64,000 bases of DNA from UBA3478 sp964217345 (GTDB lineage: Bacteria > Bacteroidota > Bacteroidia > Flavobacteriales > Flavobacteriaceae): contig CAXPJI010000013.1 of NCBI GenBank assembly GCA_964217345.1, positions 22,070-86,069 of the forward strand, read 5' to 3'. Numbering within the stretch: position 1 is the stretch's first letter; the number at the start of each line of letters is the position of its first letter. This document shows, one piece after another, positions 1 through 9,262 of the stretch. A model generated the notes under the pieces. That model had not been told where the DNA came from and did no database searches. It saw only the letters and a program-made list of their open reading frames with translations. Both the position numbers and the translations under genes were made by a program.

Positions 1-1
1 T

Positions 2-325
2 CGAAATGCTAATTTCAATCCCTTCATAATTTTAGGTTATTCACCAAGTATTAAACTTCTGAGTGGAATTGAAAGAGATGACATAGAATCTTCAACAGGT
101 ATGGCGTATAATAAAATTTCTCACTCATTAGAATTTGGTCTTGGAATCGATTTCTATCTGACCAAGGGTAAATTAGGGATTCATGCTCGAGTATTAAACG
201 AATTGAGCAATTATAAATCAGAAAGTGAAAATCCTTTAATCTTGGCAGAAAACATTAAATGGAGAGGGATTATGTTAGGGGTCAGTTTTGAGACGAAAGA
301 CGGTTGGAAATTGTATGCAAGATAA
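2..325 (+). CDS. C-terminal part of an outer-membrane beta-barrel protein, probably PorT-like (partial)
   Basis: The reading frame is open from the window edge to a TAA, so the 5' end is missing. About 107 residues are visible. They alternate polar and hydrophobic residues as transmembrane beta strands do, and the frame ends a few residues after a strand-like GIMLGVSFE. PorT of the type IX secretion system is a barrel of this kind, and in Flavobacteriia it often sits beside a TrmH methylase and tamL, as here. The PorT call rests mainly on that neighbourhood, so another small barrel protein is possible. Its 3' end overlaps the convergent methylase gene by 44 bases. Confidence 0.5.
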   Translation, partial: RNANFNPFIILGYSPSIKLLSGIERDDIESSTGMAYNKISHSLEFGLGIDFYLTKGKLGIHARVLNELSNYKSESENPLILAENIKWRGIMLGVSFETKDGWKLYAR

Positions 326-1013
326 CCGCCGTTGAGATCGCAGCATTCAAACTCTCAGCCTTAGACCCTTCTCCTCTTTCAATAGTGACTTTCGTATCGA
401 GGAGTTTCTCTACGCTACTCGACAGCCCTCTACCTTCGTTACCAATTACTAGCACCCCTTTAGAAGGAACATCGTAATTTTTTAAAGGAATACCCTCAAG
501 ATCTGCTCCGACAACGGCACGCCCTTGCTGTTGCAAACAGGCTTCAAGATCGATTGAATGACATTGTATTCTAGCATACGAACCCATTGTAGCCTGAATC
601 ACCTTAGGGTGAAACGGATCGACCGTCCCCTTACCGCAAAGTATGTGTTTGAAGCCAAACCAGTCTGCCGTTCGAATAATCGTTCCCAAATTTCCTGGAT
701 CTTGAATCTCATCCAATGCCAACACCCAATCAGCATCTTGCCAATCTTTGATTTCAGGGAAATTAAAGACCGCTAAAGTGTTTGAAGGAGTGGTAAGTTG
801 TGAGATCTTCTTCATCTCCTTTTCGGTGATTACTTCAGCATCAGAAAAAGGAATTGAAGATTGGTCAGACACATATAGTTCTCGCGCAGTTAAACCCTCC
901 TCTAATCCTTCCTTTATTCCTTTGTTTCCCTCAACAATAAAACATCCCTGATCATGTCGTGTTTTCTTGCGACTAAGTTGATTAATGAAACGTATTTTGG
1001 CCTGAGACAGCAT
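282..1013 (-). CDS. TrmH/SpoU-family RNA 2'-O-methyltransferase
   Basis: A 243-residue SPOUT-class methylase that would use S-adenosylmethionine to methylate a ribose in rRNA or tRNA. The N-terminal 90 residues resemble the substrate-binding domain of this family. The catalytic knot follows with its three motifs: DPGNLGTIIRTADWFG near residue 107, VIGNEGRGLS near 190, and a final ESLNAAISTAVILH. The start is ATG at 1013, diverging from tamL with only 25 bases between them. The tail overlaps the convergent gene at the window edge. The exact target nucleoside cannot be told from sequence. Confidence 0.85.
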   Translation of the reverse strand: MLSQAKIRFINQLSRKKTRHDQGCFIVEGNKGIKEGLEEGLTARELYVSDQSSIPFSDAEVITEKEMKKISQLTTPSNTLAVFNFPEIKDWQDADWVLALDEIQDPGNLGTIIRTADWFGFKHILCGKGTVDPFHPKVIQATMGSYARIQCHSIDLEACLQQQGRAVVGADLEGIPLKNYDVPSKGVLVIGNEGRGLSSSVEKLLDTKVTIERGEGSKAESLNAAISTAVILHTISNRLSSQN

Positions 1014-1038
1014 CGTTTATTTAGGCTATTTTTACACT

Positions 1039-3441
1039 ATGATATCGAACGTATCGAGAATAAGTTCGCAAGCCACAAAGGTAATTGTTATTCTCTTAGT
1101 CTTTCTTTTATCTGCCTGTAGCAGTACTAAAAAGCTTGAACCAGAAACCCTCTGGTTGAAAAAGCAGCGCGTTTATATCAACGGTATTCAATCGAAAGAC
1201 CCATCAGTAATGAATCAGCTGGTGCAAAAACCCAATCAAAGAATATTGGGATTACCCGTAAAACTTATGCTCTACAATTCCTCAGGGCGTAATTCGAATT
1301 TTATCAACAACTGGTTAAGGCGTATAGGAGAACCACCAGTCATCTACACCGATGAAATTTCAGAGGCCAGTGTCAATCGACTAAAAAACTTCTACAAGAG
1401 AAAAGGCTACTTAAATGTAAATGTCAACAGCGAAATCGAGGTCAATAATAAAGCCACAAAAGCGAAACAATTAATCACTATTGAGACCAAAAAACCTTTT
1501 GAAATCGACGAAATTGACATTCAAAGTCCTGACGATAGATTTGATTCATTGATTAATAAGAACGAAAGTGTCTTACCCTTAAAAAAGGGAATGATACTCA
1601 ACCTTGCTAATATCGACGATGATCGACAAGAGCTAACCTCCCTTTTAAGAAATCAAGGCATCTACGATTTTCAAAAAAGTTTGATTTCCTATGAGATTAG
1701 AGGAGACACCACCGCTCAATCAGAGTCGAAAAAATTAAGGGTTAGAAGAATCATTGATAGCAGTGCAGTTTACAGACCTTTTCAAATTGGTAGAACGAAA
1801 GTATTTAGCGAAGGTGCCACTGAAGATGACTTTACGCTAGCCATTATAGGCGGAATTGAATTCTTTGGTTTTGATGAACTATCCTTTGACCCTAAGGTAG
1901 TAGCTAGAAGAATCAGCTATAAACCTGGAGTAATATATAATGAAAAACTTTTAGCAAACACCGTAGACCTTATCGGTGATCTCAATCACTTTCTTTATCC
2001 CAATATCGAACTAGTAGCAGAAAGTGACCAAACACTTACCGCTTCCATTTATTTAAGAGATCGAAAGCGATATGCTCTGAATGTCGATTTAGATTTAACG
2101 CATTCTAACATTCAACAACTAGGTACAACGCTTCGATCTTCTATCCTCGCACGTAATGTTTTTGGCTCTCATGAAAACCTGAGCCTTGCACTTAGTGGTA
2201 GCATTGGAAATTCCTTACTTCCCAGCGATAATCTAACCACTGAATTAGGGGTAGACATCAACCTTAGTGTACCTCGATTATGGATGATTTTGCCAGCAGC
2301 GAATCTTGTTTCTGAACAAAAACATCCTCAAACTACCTTACAGATCGGAACAAATTTTCAAAAAAACCTAGGACTTGACAGGCAAACATTTAATGCCATT
2401 TACCGATTTAATTATCGCACCGATAGAAGAAGGTATTCTTTCGAATTTCCTAGCGTCACCTATGTAAACCATTTGAATCCAGACAATTTTTTCTCCATTT
2501 ATCGAAATACCTTTGATCAGCTTAATCTACTAGCAGATCCCCTCAGGGGAGATAGTGCGTACACCAATTTCTTCAATACAGATCAAGCGATAGAAGAAGC
2601 TGAACTCAATGTTCCTGAAGGTGCTAATGCATTTATTGAGGCAGCCTTACAAGGATCGCTACCGATCTCTCAGGAAGAAACCTTAGAAGTTCGAAGAATT
2701 GAGGAGCGCAGAAACCGCCTCACAGAGAATAACTTCATCGTATCCTCAAGTTTCAATTATTCGTTTCAAAACTCAGAAATCAGAAACACTCCCAATTACT
2801 CACAGTTTGGTTTGAAATTTGAACTCGCAGGAGCACTTCTTGATTTTATTGATTCATCCCCTAGTGAATCGATATTTAAAGTTCCCTTTGCTCAATACAT
2901 TAAAACTGAAATCAACACCATTAAACATTTTGAATTGAGTGACGATACTCGATTCGCTACCCGTTTCTTTGCCGGTGTCGCAATACCCTTTGGGTCTGGA
3001 AACAATGTTCCATTTGTAAGGAGTTATTTTGCAGGAGGATCAAACGACATCCGATCTTGGAACGCTTACACCTTAGGACCAGGAACAACCAATCAAATCA
3101 ATGAATTTAACGACGCCAATTTCAAAATCACTTGGAGTAACGAATTGCGTTTTGACCTTAGTCAAAGTATTAAAGGAGCACTATTCACAGATATTGGAAA
3201 CATTTGGAACGTTCTTGACGATACCGAGGTAGAAGAAGCCATTTTTAAGGGATGGTCTTCTTTCAAAGATGTAGCCGTGGGTGCTGGGGTCGGGCTACGC
3301 TATGATTTCGACTATTTCTTGTTTCGGGTAGATCTAGGTTGGAAGATTTATAATCCTGCATTTTCGGGAGATAATCGTTGGTTTTATAACCAAACAAACA
3401 ATCGCCCCATTTTCAATGTCGGAATCAATCATCCTTTTTAA
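1039..3441 (+). CDS. tamL: TamL: BamA/TamA-family outer-membrane lipoprotein
   Basis: An 800-residue Omp85-family protein. The N-terminus is a lipoprotein signal with lipobox LLSAC (Cys27), the hallmark that separates TamL from ordinary TamA in Bacteroidota. POTRA-like modules follow, including a segment SVNRLKNFYKRKGYLNVNV around residues 115-135. The C-terminal half is a 16-strand-type barrel with FVRSYFAGGSNDIRSW near residue 660 and a terminal VGINHPF. It should help insert or transport outer-membrane proteins, with TamB as the usual partner (not in this window). ATG at 1039 is the only start that includes the signal peptide. Confidence 0.85.
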   Translation: MISNVSRISSQATKVIVILLVFLLSACSSTKKLEPETLWLKKQRVYINGIQSKDPSVMNQLVQKPNQRILGLPVKLMLYNSSGRNSNFINNWLRRIGEPPVIYTDEISEASVNRLKNFYKRKGYLNVNVNSEIEVNNKATKAKQLITIETKKPFEIDEIDIQSPDDRFDSLINKNESVLPLKKGMILNLANIDDDRQELTSLLRNQGIYDFQKSLISYEIRGDTTAQSESKKLRVRRIIDSSAVYRPFQIGRTKVFSEGATEDDFTLAIIGGIEFFGFDELSFDPKVVARRISYKPGVIYNEKLLANTVDLIGDLNHFLYPNIELVAESDQTLTASIYLRDRKRYALNVDLDLTHSNIQQLGTTLRSSILARNVFGSHENLSLALSGSIGNSLLPSDNLTTELGVDINLSVPRLWMILPAANLVSEQKHPQTTLQIGTNFQKNLGLDRQTFNAIYRFNYRTDRRRYSFEFPSVTYVNHLNPDNFFSIYRNTFDQLNLLADPLRGDSAYTNFFNTDQAIEEAELNVPEGANAFIEAALQGSLPISQEETLEVRRIEERRNRLTENNFIVSSSFNYSFQNSEIRNTPNYSQFGLKFELAGALLDFIDSSPSESIFKVPFAQYIKTEINTIKHFELSDDTRFATRFFAGVAIPFGSGNNVPFVRSYFAGGSNDIRSWNAYTLGPGTTNQINEFNDANFKITWSNELRFDLSQSIKGALFTDIGNIWNVLDDTEVEEAIFKGWSSFKDVAVGAGVGLRYDFDYFLFRVDLGWKIYNPAFSGDNRWFYNQTNNRPIFNVGINHPF

Positions 3442-3451
3442 AAGCATTTCT

Positions 3452-3459
3452 TACATTTG
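3452..3459 (+). promoter_or_regulatory. -7 promoter box TACATTTG upstream of fbaA
   Basis: This exactly matches the Bacteroidota -7 consensus TAnnTTTG, 29 bases before the fbaA ATG and just after the tamL stop. I see no clear TTG element at the expected -33 distance. Confidence 0.5.
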
Positions 3460-3488
3460 TCGACTAACATAATCAAAAAACCAAACGA

Positions 3489-4562
3489 ATGAGTTTATCA
3501 TCAATCCCTGCAGGGGTAGCCACTGGAGACCAAGTTCAAGCTATTTTCAAACTGGCTAAAGAAAAGTCTTTCGCCCTACCTGCTGTTAACGTAGTTGGCT
3601 CAAACACGATCAACGCCGTTATGGAGACTGCTGTAGCGTTAAACGCCCCAGTAATTATTCAATTCTCGAACGGAGGAGCACAGTTTAATGCCGGAAAGGG
3701 ATTATCTAACGAAAACCAAAAGGCTGCAATTGCAGGAGCTGTAGCTGGAGCAAAACACGTTCATCAACTAGCAGAAGCATACGGTGCTCGAGTAATCTTA
3801 CACACTGATCACTGTGCTAAAAAGCTACTTCCTTGGATTGATGGTCTTTTAGATGCTAGTGAAGCATTTTACAAAGAGACGGGCAAATCACTTTTTAGTT
3901 CACATATGATCGACTTATCTGAAGAGCCGATCGAAGAGAACATCGAAATTTGCAAAGAATATCTGAAAAGAATGTCTGCAATGGACATGACTTTAGAGAT
4001 CGAACTAGGAGTAACCGGTGGTGAAGAAGATGGTGTAGATAATAGTGACGTAGATGTTTCTAAACTATACACTCAGCCAGAAGAGGTCGCTTTCGCTTAC
4101 GAGGAACTTTCAAAGATTTCACCTCGTTTTACAATTGCTGCTGCATTCGGAAACGTGCATGGGGTATACAAGCCAGGAAATGTAAAGCTAACTCCAACAA
4201 TTCTTAAAGATTCTCAGGCATACATTCAAGAGGAATATAATATCAGCGAGCATAACCCAATCGATTTTGTTTTCCATGGTGGTTCTGGTTCGTCTGTTGA
4301 AGAAATCAGAGAATCGATCGGATACGGTGTAGTTAAAATGAACATCGACACCGACCTTCAATTCGCTTTCACAGAAGGTATTCGTGACTATATGACTGAA
4401 AAAATCGATTACTTAAGAACGCAAATCGGTAATCCAGAAGGAGAAGAATCTCCAAATAAAAAGCATTACGACCCAAGAGTTTGGTTACGAAAAGGAGAAG
4501 ACACTTTCTCTTCTCGTCTGAAAAAAGCGTTCGAGGATCTGAATAACGTGAATACTCTATAA
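3489..4562 (+). CDS. fbaA: Class II fructose-bisphosphate aldolase
   Basis: A 357-residue zinc-dependent aldolase that interconverts fructose 1,6-bisphosphate with DHAP and glyceraldehyde 3-phosphate in glycolysis and gluconeogenesis. Visible signatures are LHTDHC (catalytic Asp and first zinc His, near residue 107), ELGVTGGEEDGVDN (near 172), the phosphate-binding FHGGSGSS (near 260) and MNIDTDLQFAFT (near 285). Its length and motifs fit the class IIA (E. coli FbaA) type. It has its own predicted promoter box and lies 15 bases upstream of accD, so the two probably share a transcript. Confidence 0.97.
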   Translation: MSLSSIPAGVATGDQVQAIFKLAKEKSFALPAVNVVGSNTINAVMETAVALNAPVIIQFSNGGAQFNAGKGLSNENQKAAIAGAVAGAKHVHQLAEAYGARVILHTDHCAKKLLPWIDGLLDASEAFYKETGKSLFSSHMIDLSEEPIEENIEICKEYLKRMSAMDMTLEIELGVTGGEEDGVDNSDVDVSKLYTQPEEVAFAYEELSKISPRFTIAAAFGNVHGVYKPGNVKLTPTILKDSQAYIQEEYNISEHNPIDFVFHGGSGSSVEEIRESIGYGVVKMNIDTDLQFAFTEGIRDYMTEKIDYLRTQIGNPEGEESPNKKHYDPRVWLRKGEDTFSSRLKKAFEDLNNVNTL

Positions 4563-4577
4563 CAAAAACAACAAACG

Positions 4578-5468
4578 ATGGCATCTGCTTGGTTTAAAAG
4601 GACAGAAAAGGGAATACAAACGGCTACGGAGGAGAAAAAAGACACCCCTAAAGGGCTTTGGTACAAGTCTCCTACCGGAAAAATAGTTGAGTCTGACGAA
4701 TTAGCTAAAAATGCGTTTGTAAGTCCTGAAGATGATTATCATGTACGCATTGGAAGTAAGGAGTATTTCGAATTACTTTTTGATGACAACACATTTACCG
4801 AGTTCAACCAAGAACTTTCTTCAAAGGACCCTTTAAATTTTGAAGACACTAAGAAGTATAAGAACCGTCTGGTTGATGCTAAGAAAAAGACCAAATTAAA
4901 CGATGCGATCAGAACAGCCTATGGATTATCTGCAGGACGTGAGATCGTTATTGCTTGTATGGATTTTAGTTTCATCGGAGGCTCAATGGGAAGTGTAGTT
5001 GGAGAAAAAATCGCGCGTGCGGTAGACGTCGCTATTAAGAGAAAAGCACCATTTGTGATCATATCAAAATCAGGAGGAGCAAGAATGATGGAGGCGGCTT
5101 TGTCCTTAATGCAAATGGCTAAAACCTCTGTAAAGCTAGCTCAACTCGATGAAGCTAAACTACCTTACATCTCACTTTGTACCGATCCTACTACTGGAGG
5201 TACAACAGCATCCTATGCAATGTTAGGAGATATCAACATTGCTGAACCTGGAGCTCTAATCGGTTTTGCAGGGCCTCGAGTAGTGAAGGATACTACAGGA
5301 CAAGATCTACCTGAAGGTTTTCAGACTGCAGAGTTTGTTAAGGAGCATGGTTTTTTAGATTTCATCACTCACAGAAAAGAATTGAAGAAAAAGATCAATC
5401 TATATATTGACCTGATCCTCAACCTGCCACTGAGAAAAGTTTCTGAAAAAGCAGAAGAGCTATCTTAA
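4578..5468 (+). CDS. accD: Acetyl-CoA carboxylase carboxyltransferase subunit beta, zinc-ribbon cysteines absent
   Basis: A 296-residue crotonase-fold subunit that, with AccA, moves the carboxyl group from carboxybiotin to acetyl-CoA, the first step of fatty-acid synthesis. Core motifs are present: FSFIGGSMGSVVGEKIARA, SGGARMMEA, LTDP-like CTDPTTGGTTASYAMLGD, and GFAGPRV. The N-terminus (residues 25-60) aligns with the E. coli zinc ribbon, but all four ligand cysteines are gone: the KCDSCG position reads KSPTGK, and the CPKCDHH position reads SPEDDYH. From memory, related flavobacteria share this. Otherwise the protein is full length and should be active. Confidence 0.95.
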   Translation: MASAWFKRTEKGIQTATEEKKDTPKGLWYKSPTGKIVESDELAKNAFVSPEDDYHVRIGSKEYFELLFDDNTFTEFNQELSSKDPLNFEDTKKYKNRLVDAKKKTKLNDAIRTAYGLSAGREIVIACMDFSFIGGSMGSVVGEKIARAVDVAIKRKAPFVIISKSGGARMMEAALSLMQMAKTSVKLAQLDEAKLPYISLCTDPTTGGTTASYAMLGDINIAEPGALIGFAGPRVVKDTTGQDLPEGFQTAEFVKEHGFLDFITHRKELKKKINLYIDLILNLPLRKVSEKAEELS

Positions 5469-5477
5469 AAAATAACC

Positions 5478-5485
5478 TATATTTG
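5478..5485 (+). promoter_or_regulatory. -7 promoter box TATATTTG upstream of rpsO
   Basis: A perfect TAnnTTTG match just after the accD stop and 52 bases before the rpsO start. It predicts an rpsO leader of about 45 nt that contains the hairpin at 5489-5509. Confidence 0.55.
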
Positions 5486-5488
5486 CCG

Positions 5489-5509
5489 CCTGATTGAGCG
5501 TCAATCAGG
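5489..5509 (+). promoter_or_regulatory. Hairpin in the rpsO 5' leader
   Basis: CCTGATTG (5489-5496) and CAATCAGG (5502-5509) form a perfect 8-bp stem with a 5-nt loop. By the predicted promoter, it sits at the very 5' end of the rpsO mRNA. S15 autoregulates through structured leaders in several phyla, so this is a candidate site. There is no U-tract, so it is not a terminator. Confidence 0.4.
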
Positions 5510-5537
5510 TACATAATAATCATTAACGAATATTGGC

Positions 5538-5807
5538 ATGTATTTATCACAAGAAAAAAAAGCAGAAATCTTCAAGCAATACGGGGGTTCTGAAACTAAC
5601 ACGGGTTCGACAGAAGGGCAAATCGCTCTTTTTACTTACCGAATCAATCACTTAACTGAACACTTAAAGAAAAATCATAAAGATTTTAATACTGAGCGTT
5701 CATTAATTCGCTTAGTAGGTAAGCGTCGTAGTCTTCTAGACTATCTAAAAGCTAATGATATCGAGAAGTATCGTTCGCTTATTAAAGATCTAGGGATCCG
5801 TAAATAA
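5538..5807 (+). CDS. rpsO: 30S ribosomal protein S15
   Basis: An 89-residue protein, the standard S15 length. It binds the central domain of 16S rRNA early in 30S assembly and takes part in bridge B4 to the 50S subunit. Family features are GSTEGQIALFTYRINHLTEHLKKN in the first half (shown in part: GSTEGQIALFTYRI) and LVGKRRSLLDYLK in the second. It starts at ATG 5538, has a promoter box and leader hairpin upstream and a strong terminator 7 bases after its stop, so it looks monocistronic. pnp follows, the classic rpsO-pnp order. Confidence 0.98.
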   Translation: MYLSQEKKAEIFKQYGGSETNTGSTEGQIALFTYRINHLTEHLKKNHKDFNTERSLIRLVGKRRSLLDYLKANDIEKYRSLIKDLGIRK

Positions 5808-5813
5808 TCTATT

Positions 5814-5843
5814 AAGGGCATTCCAACGAATGCCCTTTTTTTT
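5814..5843 (+). terminator. Rho-independent terminator after rpsO
   Basis: AAGGGCATTC and GAATGCCCTT (5814-5823 and 5828-5837) pair perfectly over 10 bp with a CAAC loop and run into eight T residues. Confidence 0.9.
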
Positions 5844-5964
5844 GAAACGCTCGTTGTTTCTCAGTTTTTCATTGGTCTACCACACTTCACAACAACACAA
5901 CTATTGACCAATTGTTTAACTCGTGCCACAGGCACAAAATACTAGGATTTATCCTAACAATTTT

Positions 5965-8187
5965 ATGATTCCAAAAACATTTCAAGAGATCATTGATCTC
6001 GGTGATGGCAGAACAATCAGTATTGAAACTGGTAAACTTGCCAAACAAGCGCATGGCTCGGTAGTCGTACGCTCAGGAAACTGTATGTTATTATGTACAG
6101 TAGTTTCAAATTATCAAGCAGCTGACGTTGACTTCCTACCACTTACAGTGGATTACAGAGAGAAATTTGCTGCAGCAGGTAGATACCCTGGTGGTTTCTT
6201 CAAAAGAGAAGCTAGACCAAGTGATGGTGAAGTATTAACAATGCGTATCGTTGACCGTGTACTTCGCCCATTATTTCCAAAAGATTACCACTCAGAGACT
6301 CAGGTAATGATTCAGATGATGTCTTACGATGAATCGATCACTCCTGACGCCCTTGTAGGTCTTGCAGCCTCAACCGCACTACAATTATCAGATATTCCAT
6401 TCGAAACTGCTATTTCAGAGGTTCGTATTGGACGTGTAAACGGGGAATTTGTTCTTAACCCTTCTCTAGCACAATTAAAAGAATCTGATATCGATATGAT
6501 CATCGGAGCCTCTTACGATTCTGTAATGATGGTTGAAGGTGAGATGAAGGAGATTAGCGAAGAAGAAATGGTTGAAGCCATTAAATTCGCTCACGAAGCT
6601 ATTCGCGTACAATGTGATGCCCAGCACCGCTTGGTGGAGCAAGTAGGTAAGAAAGAAACCCGTGAATTCGAAGAGGCTGCTAAAGACGAAGCGCTTTATC
6701 ATAGAATTCATGAACTCGCTTACGACAAAGTTTACGCTGTTGCGAAAGCTGGATCTTCTAAAAAGGAACGTGGTGCCGCATTTGCTGAAATCAAAGAAGC
6801 GGTTAAAGCGAGTTTTTCAGAAGAAGAATTAGAAGAAAAGGGCAAGCTAATCGGTAGCTATTACAGTAAAGTTGAAAAAGAGGCAGTACGTAATCTAACC
6901 TTAGACGAAGGCCTTCGTTTAGATGGAAGAAAGACCGACGAAATTCGTCCTATCTGGTGTGAAATTGATTATTTACCATCTACCCACGGTTCAGGTATTT
7001 TTACCCGTGGTGAGACTCAGGTTTTATCTACTGTAACCCTAGGTACTTCTCGCGAGGCTAATATCATCGATATGCCGTCATTAGAAGGAGAAGAAACGTT
7101 CTATCTTCACTATAACTTCCCTCCTTTCTCCACAGGAGAAGCGAGACCAATTAGAGGTACCTCACGTAGAGAAGTTGGACACGGTAACCTAGCTCAAAGA
7201 GCGTTAAAGAATATGATTCCTGACGACTGTCCTTATACGGTTCGTGTAGTGTCTGAAGTATTAGAATCTAATGGTTCTTCTTCAATGGCTACCGTATGTT
7301 CGGGGACACTAGCTCTTATGGATGCCGGTATTCAAATCAAAAAGCCAGTTTCAGGTATCGCAATGGGACTTATCACTGATAGCGAGAGTGGCAAGTATGC
7401 AGTACTTTCAGATATCCTAGGTGACGAAGATCACCTTGGTGATATGGACTTCAAAGTGACAGGTACAGCAGATGGTATCACCGCATGTCAAATGGACATT
7501 AAGGTAAAAGGTCTTTCTTACGAAATCCTTACTAAAGCTTTAATGCAAGCTAAAGACGGAAGACTACATATTCTAGGCAAGCTGATCGAAACCATTGATA
7601 CTCCTAAAGCAGAAGTTAAGGCTCATGCTCCTAAAATCGTTACTACTAATATCCCTGGTGATCTTATCGGAGCGTTTATCGGAAGCGGTGGTAAAAACAT
7701 TCAAGAACTTCAAAAAACTACCGGATGTACCATCGTTATTAACGAGAATGAAACCGGAGAAGGTGTTGTTGAAATTCTAGGTACTAGTCAAGAAGGTATC
7801 GATAGTGTAATCGCTTCAATTGAATCATTAATGTTCAAGCCTGAAGTTGGATCTACCTATAAGGTTAAGGTGATTAAAATGCTTGAATTTGGTGCAGTAG
7901 TTGAATACGTAGATGCTCCTGGAAACGAAGTACTACTTCACGTATCAGAGCTTGCATGGGAACGCACTGAAAATGTCAGCGACGTTATCAACATGGGTGA
8001 TGAATTTGAAGTTAAGTACTTTGGATTTGACCCAAGAACCAAGAAAGAGAAAGTGTCACGTAAAGCTCTTTTAGAAAAACCTGAAGGTTACGTAGAAAGA
8101 GCTCCAAGAAACGATCGCAGAGATAATAGAGGTTCTAGAGATTCGCGCCACGGCCGTGACAATAGATCTAAAGATCGTAATCACTGA
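5965..8187 (+). CDS. pnp: Polyribonucleotide nucleotidyltransferase (PNPase)
   Basis: A phosphorolytic 3'-5' exoribonuclease that forms a trimer and degrades mRNA. I start it at ATG 5965 (740 residues; first residues MIPKTFQEII). An in-frame GTG at 5923 would add 14 residues that do not resemble the family. Two RNase PH-like domains lie at about residues 10-145 and 315-450, the second with SGSIF-like HGSGIFTRGETQ. The KH domain has GAFIGSGGKNIQEL (about 562-575), and an S1 domain follows. The C-terminus is an Arg/Asp/Asn-rich tail of about 30 residues, probably disordered RNA-binding. It is flanked by terminators on both sides. Confidence 0.97.
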   Translation: MIPKTFQEIIDLGDGRTISIETGKLAKQAHGSVVVRSGNCMLLCTVVSNYQAADVDFLPLTVDYREKFAAAGRYPGGFFKREARPSDGEVLTMRIVDRVLRPLFPKDYHSETQVMIQMMSYDESITPDALVGLAASTALQLSDIPFETAISEVRIGRVNGEFVLNPSLAQLKESDIDMIIGASYDSVMMVEGEMKEISEEEMVEAIKFAHEAIRVQCDAQHRLVEQVGKKETREFEEAAKDEALYHRIHELAYDKVYAVAKAGSSKKERGAAFAEIKEAVKASFSEEELEEKGKLIGSYYSKVEKEAVRNLTLDEGLRLDGRKTDEIRPIWCEIDYLPSTHGSGIFTRGETQVLSTVTLGTSREANIIDMPSLEGEETFYLHYNFPPFSTGEARPIRGTSRREVGHGNLAQRALKNMIPDDCPYTVRVVSEVLESNGSSSMATVCSGTLALMDAGIQIKKPVSGIAMGLITDSESGKYAVLSDILGDEDHLGDMDFKVTGTADGITACQMDIKVKGLSYEILTKALMQAKDGRLHILGKLIETIDTPKAEVKAHAPKIVTTNIPGDLIGAFIGSGGKNIQELQKTTGCTIVINENETGEGVVEILGTSQEGIDSVIASIESLMFKPEVGSTYKVKVIKMLEFGAVVEYVDAPGNEVLLHVSELAWERTENVSDVINMGDEFEVKYFGFDPRTKKEKVSRKALLEKPEGYVERAPRNDRRDNRGSRDSRHGRDNRSKDRNH

Positions 8188-8240
8188 TCAGATCGAGATC
8201 AAAAAGAAAGCTCTGAAGACTAATTCAGACTAGCTAGTTT

Positions 8241-8273
8241 AAAGGGGAGTTTTTAACTCCCCTTTATTTTTTT
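8241..8273 (+). terminator. Rho-independent terminator after pnp
   Basis: AAAGGGGAGTT (8241-8251) pairs with AACTCCCCTTT (8255-8265) around a TTT loop, followed by ATTTTTTT. Confidence 0.9.
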
Positions 8274-8337
8274 ACAAATAATTGTAACCTTTCGAAACTT
8301 CCTGCGTATAACTAAGCGACATCATTCCAAAACGCAC

Positions 8338-9201
8338 ATGAGACAGTTAAAAATTACAAAGCAGGTTACTAATAGAGAAACCGCATCCCTAGACAAGTAT
8401 TTACAAGAAATTGGTAAAGTAGATCTGATCACCGCTGAAGAAGAGGTAGAATTAGCTCAGAAGATCAAAGCAGGTGATCAACGTGCTTTAGAAAAACTAA
8501 CTAAGGCCAACCTAAGATTCGTGGTATCGGTAGCCAAGCAGTATCAAAACCAAGGATTAACCCTTCCCGATCTTATTAATGAAGGTAACTTAGGACTAAT
8601 CAAAGCGGCTCAACGATTTGACGAGACTAGAGGATTTAAGTTTATCTCCTATGCAGTTTGGTGGATTAGACAATCTATTTTACAAGCACTAGCAGAGCAA
8701 TCTCGTATCGTACGACTTCCGCTTAATAAAATTGGATCGATTAACAAGATCAATAAAACATTTGCTCACCTAGAACAAGCGCATGAACGCATGCCATCTG
8801 CTGAAGAGATCGCTGCTGAACTCGACATGACCGTAGAAGATGTAAAGCAGTCTCTTAAAAATTCAGGAAGACACGTTTCTATGGATGCTCCTCTAATCGA
8901 CGGTGAAGACTCAAACTTATACGATGTTCTTCGCTCAGGAGAATCACCGAACCCTGATAAGGAATTACTTCACGAGTCACTAAGAACTGAAATTGAGCGC
9001 GCTCTTGAGACCCTTACACCAAGAGAAGCAGACGTAGTACGACTATACTTCGGTTTAGCCAGTGCGCATTCTATGACTCTAGAAGAAATTGGTGAAACCT
9101 TTGATCTTACTCGTGAAAGAGTTCGTCAAATAAAAGAGAAGGCGATCAGAAGATTAAAGCATACCTCAAGAAGTAAAATTCTTAAAACTTATTTAGGATA
9201 A
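8338..9201 (+). CDS. rpoD: Primary sigma factor RpoD/SigA, short Bacteroidota form
   Basis: A 287-residue housekeeping sigma factor that directs RNA polymerase to TTG/TAnnTTTG promoters. It lacks region 1.1 and begins at region 1.2 (ASLDKYLQEIGKVDLIT). Region 2 is complete with GNLGLIKAAQRFDETRGFKF and SYAVWWIRQSILQAL. Region 3 follows, and region 4.2 has a helix-turn-helix at TLEEIGETFDLTRERVRQIK. This compact architecture is typical of the phylum's main sigma factor. It is monocistronic between two terminators. Confidence 0.96.
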   Translation: MRQLKITKQVTNRETASLDKYLQEIGKVDLITAEEEVELAQKIKAGDQRALEKLTKANLRFVVSVAKQYQNQGLTLPDLINEGNLGLIKAAQRFDETRGFKFISYAVWWIRQSILQALAEQSRIVRLPLNKIGSINKINKTFAHLEQAHERMPSAEEIAAELDMTVEDVKQSLKNSGRHVSMDAPLIDGEDSNLYDVLRSGESPNPDKELLHESLRTEIERALETLTPREADVVRLYFGLASAHSMTLEEIGETFDLTRERVRQIKEKAIRRLKHTSRSKILKTYLG

Positions 9202-9262
9202 ATTACTATCTTGCCTAAACTTACAGTTTTCGTGGCTGTTCGTTTTTTGATTGATGATTATG

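Noticed and set aside
5923..5964. An upstream GTG start for pnp
   Set aside because: The 14 added residues are not family-like; ATG 5965 gives the normal PNPase N-terminus.
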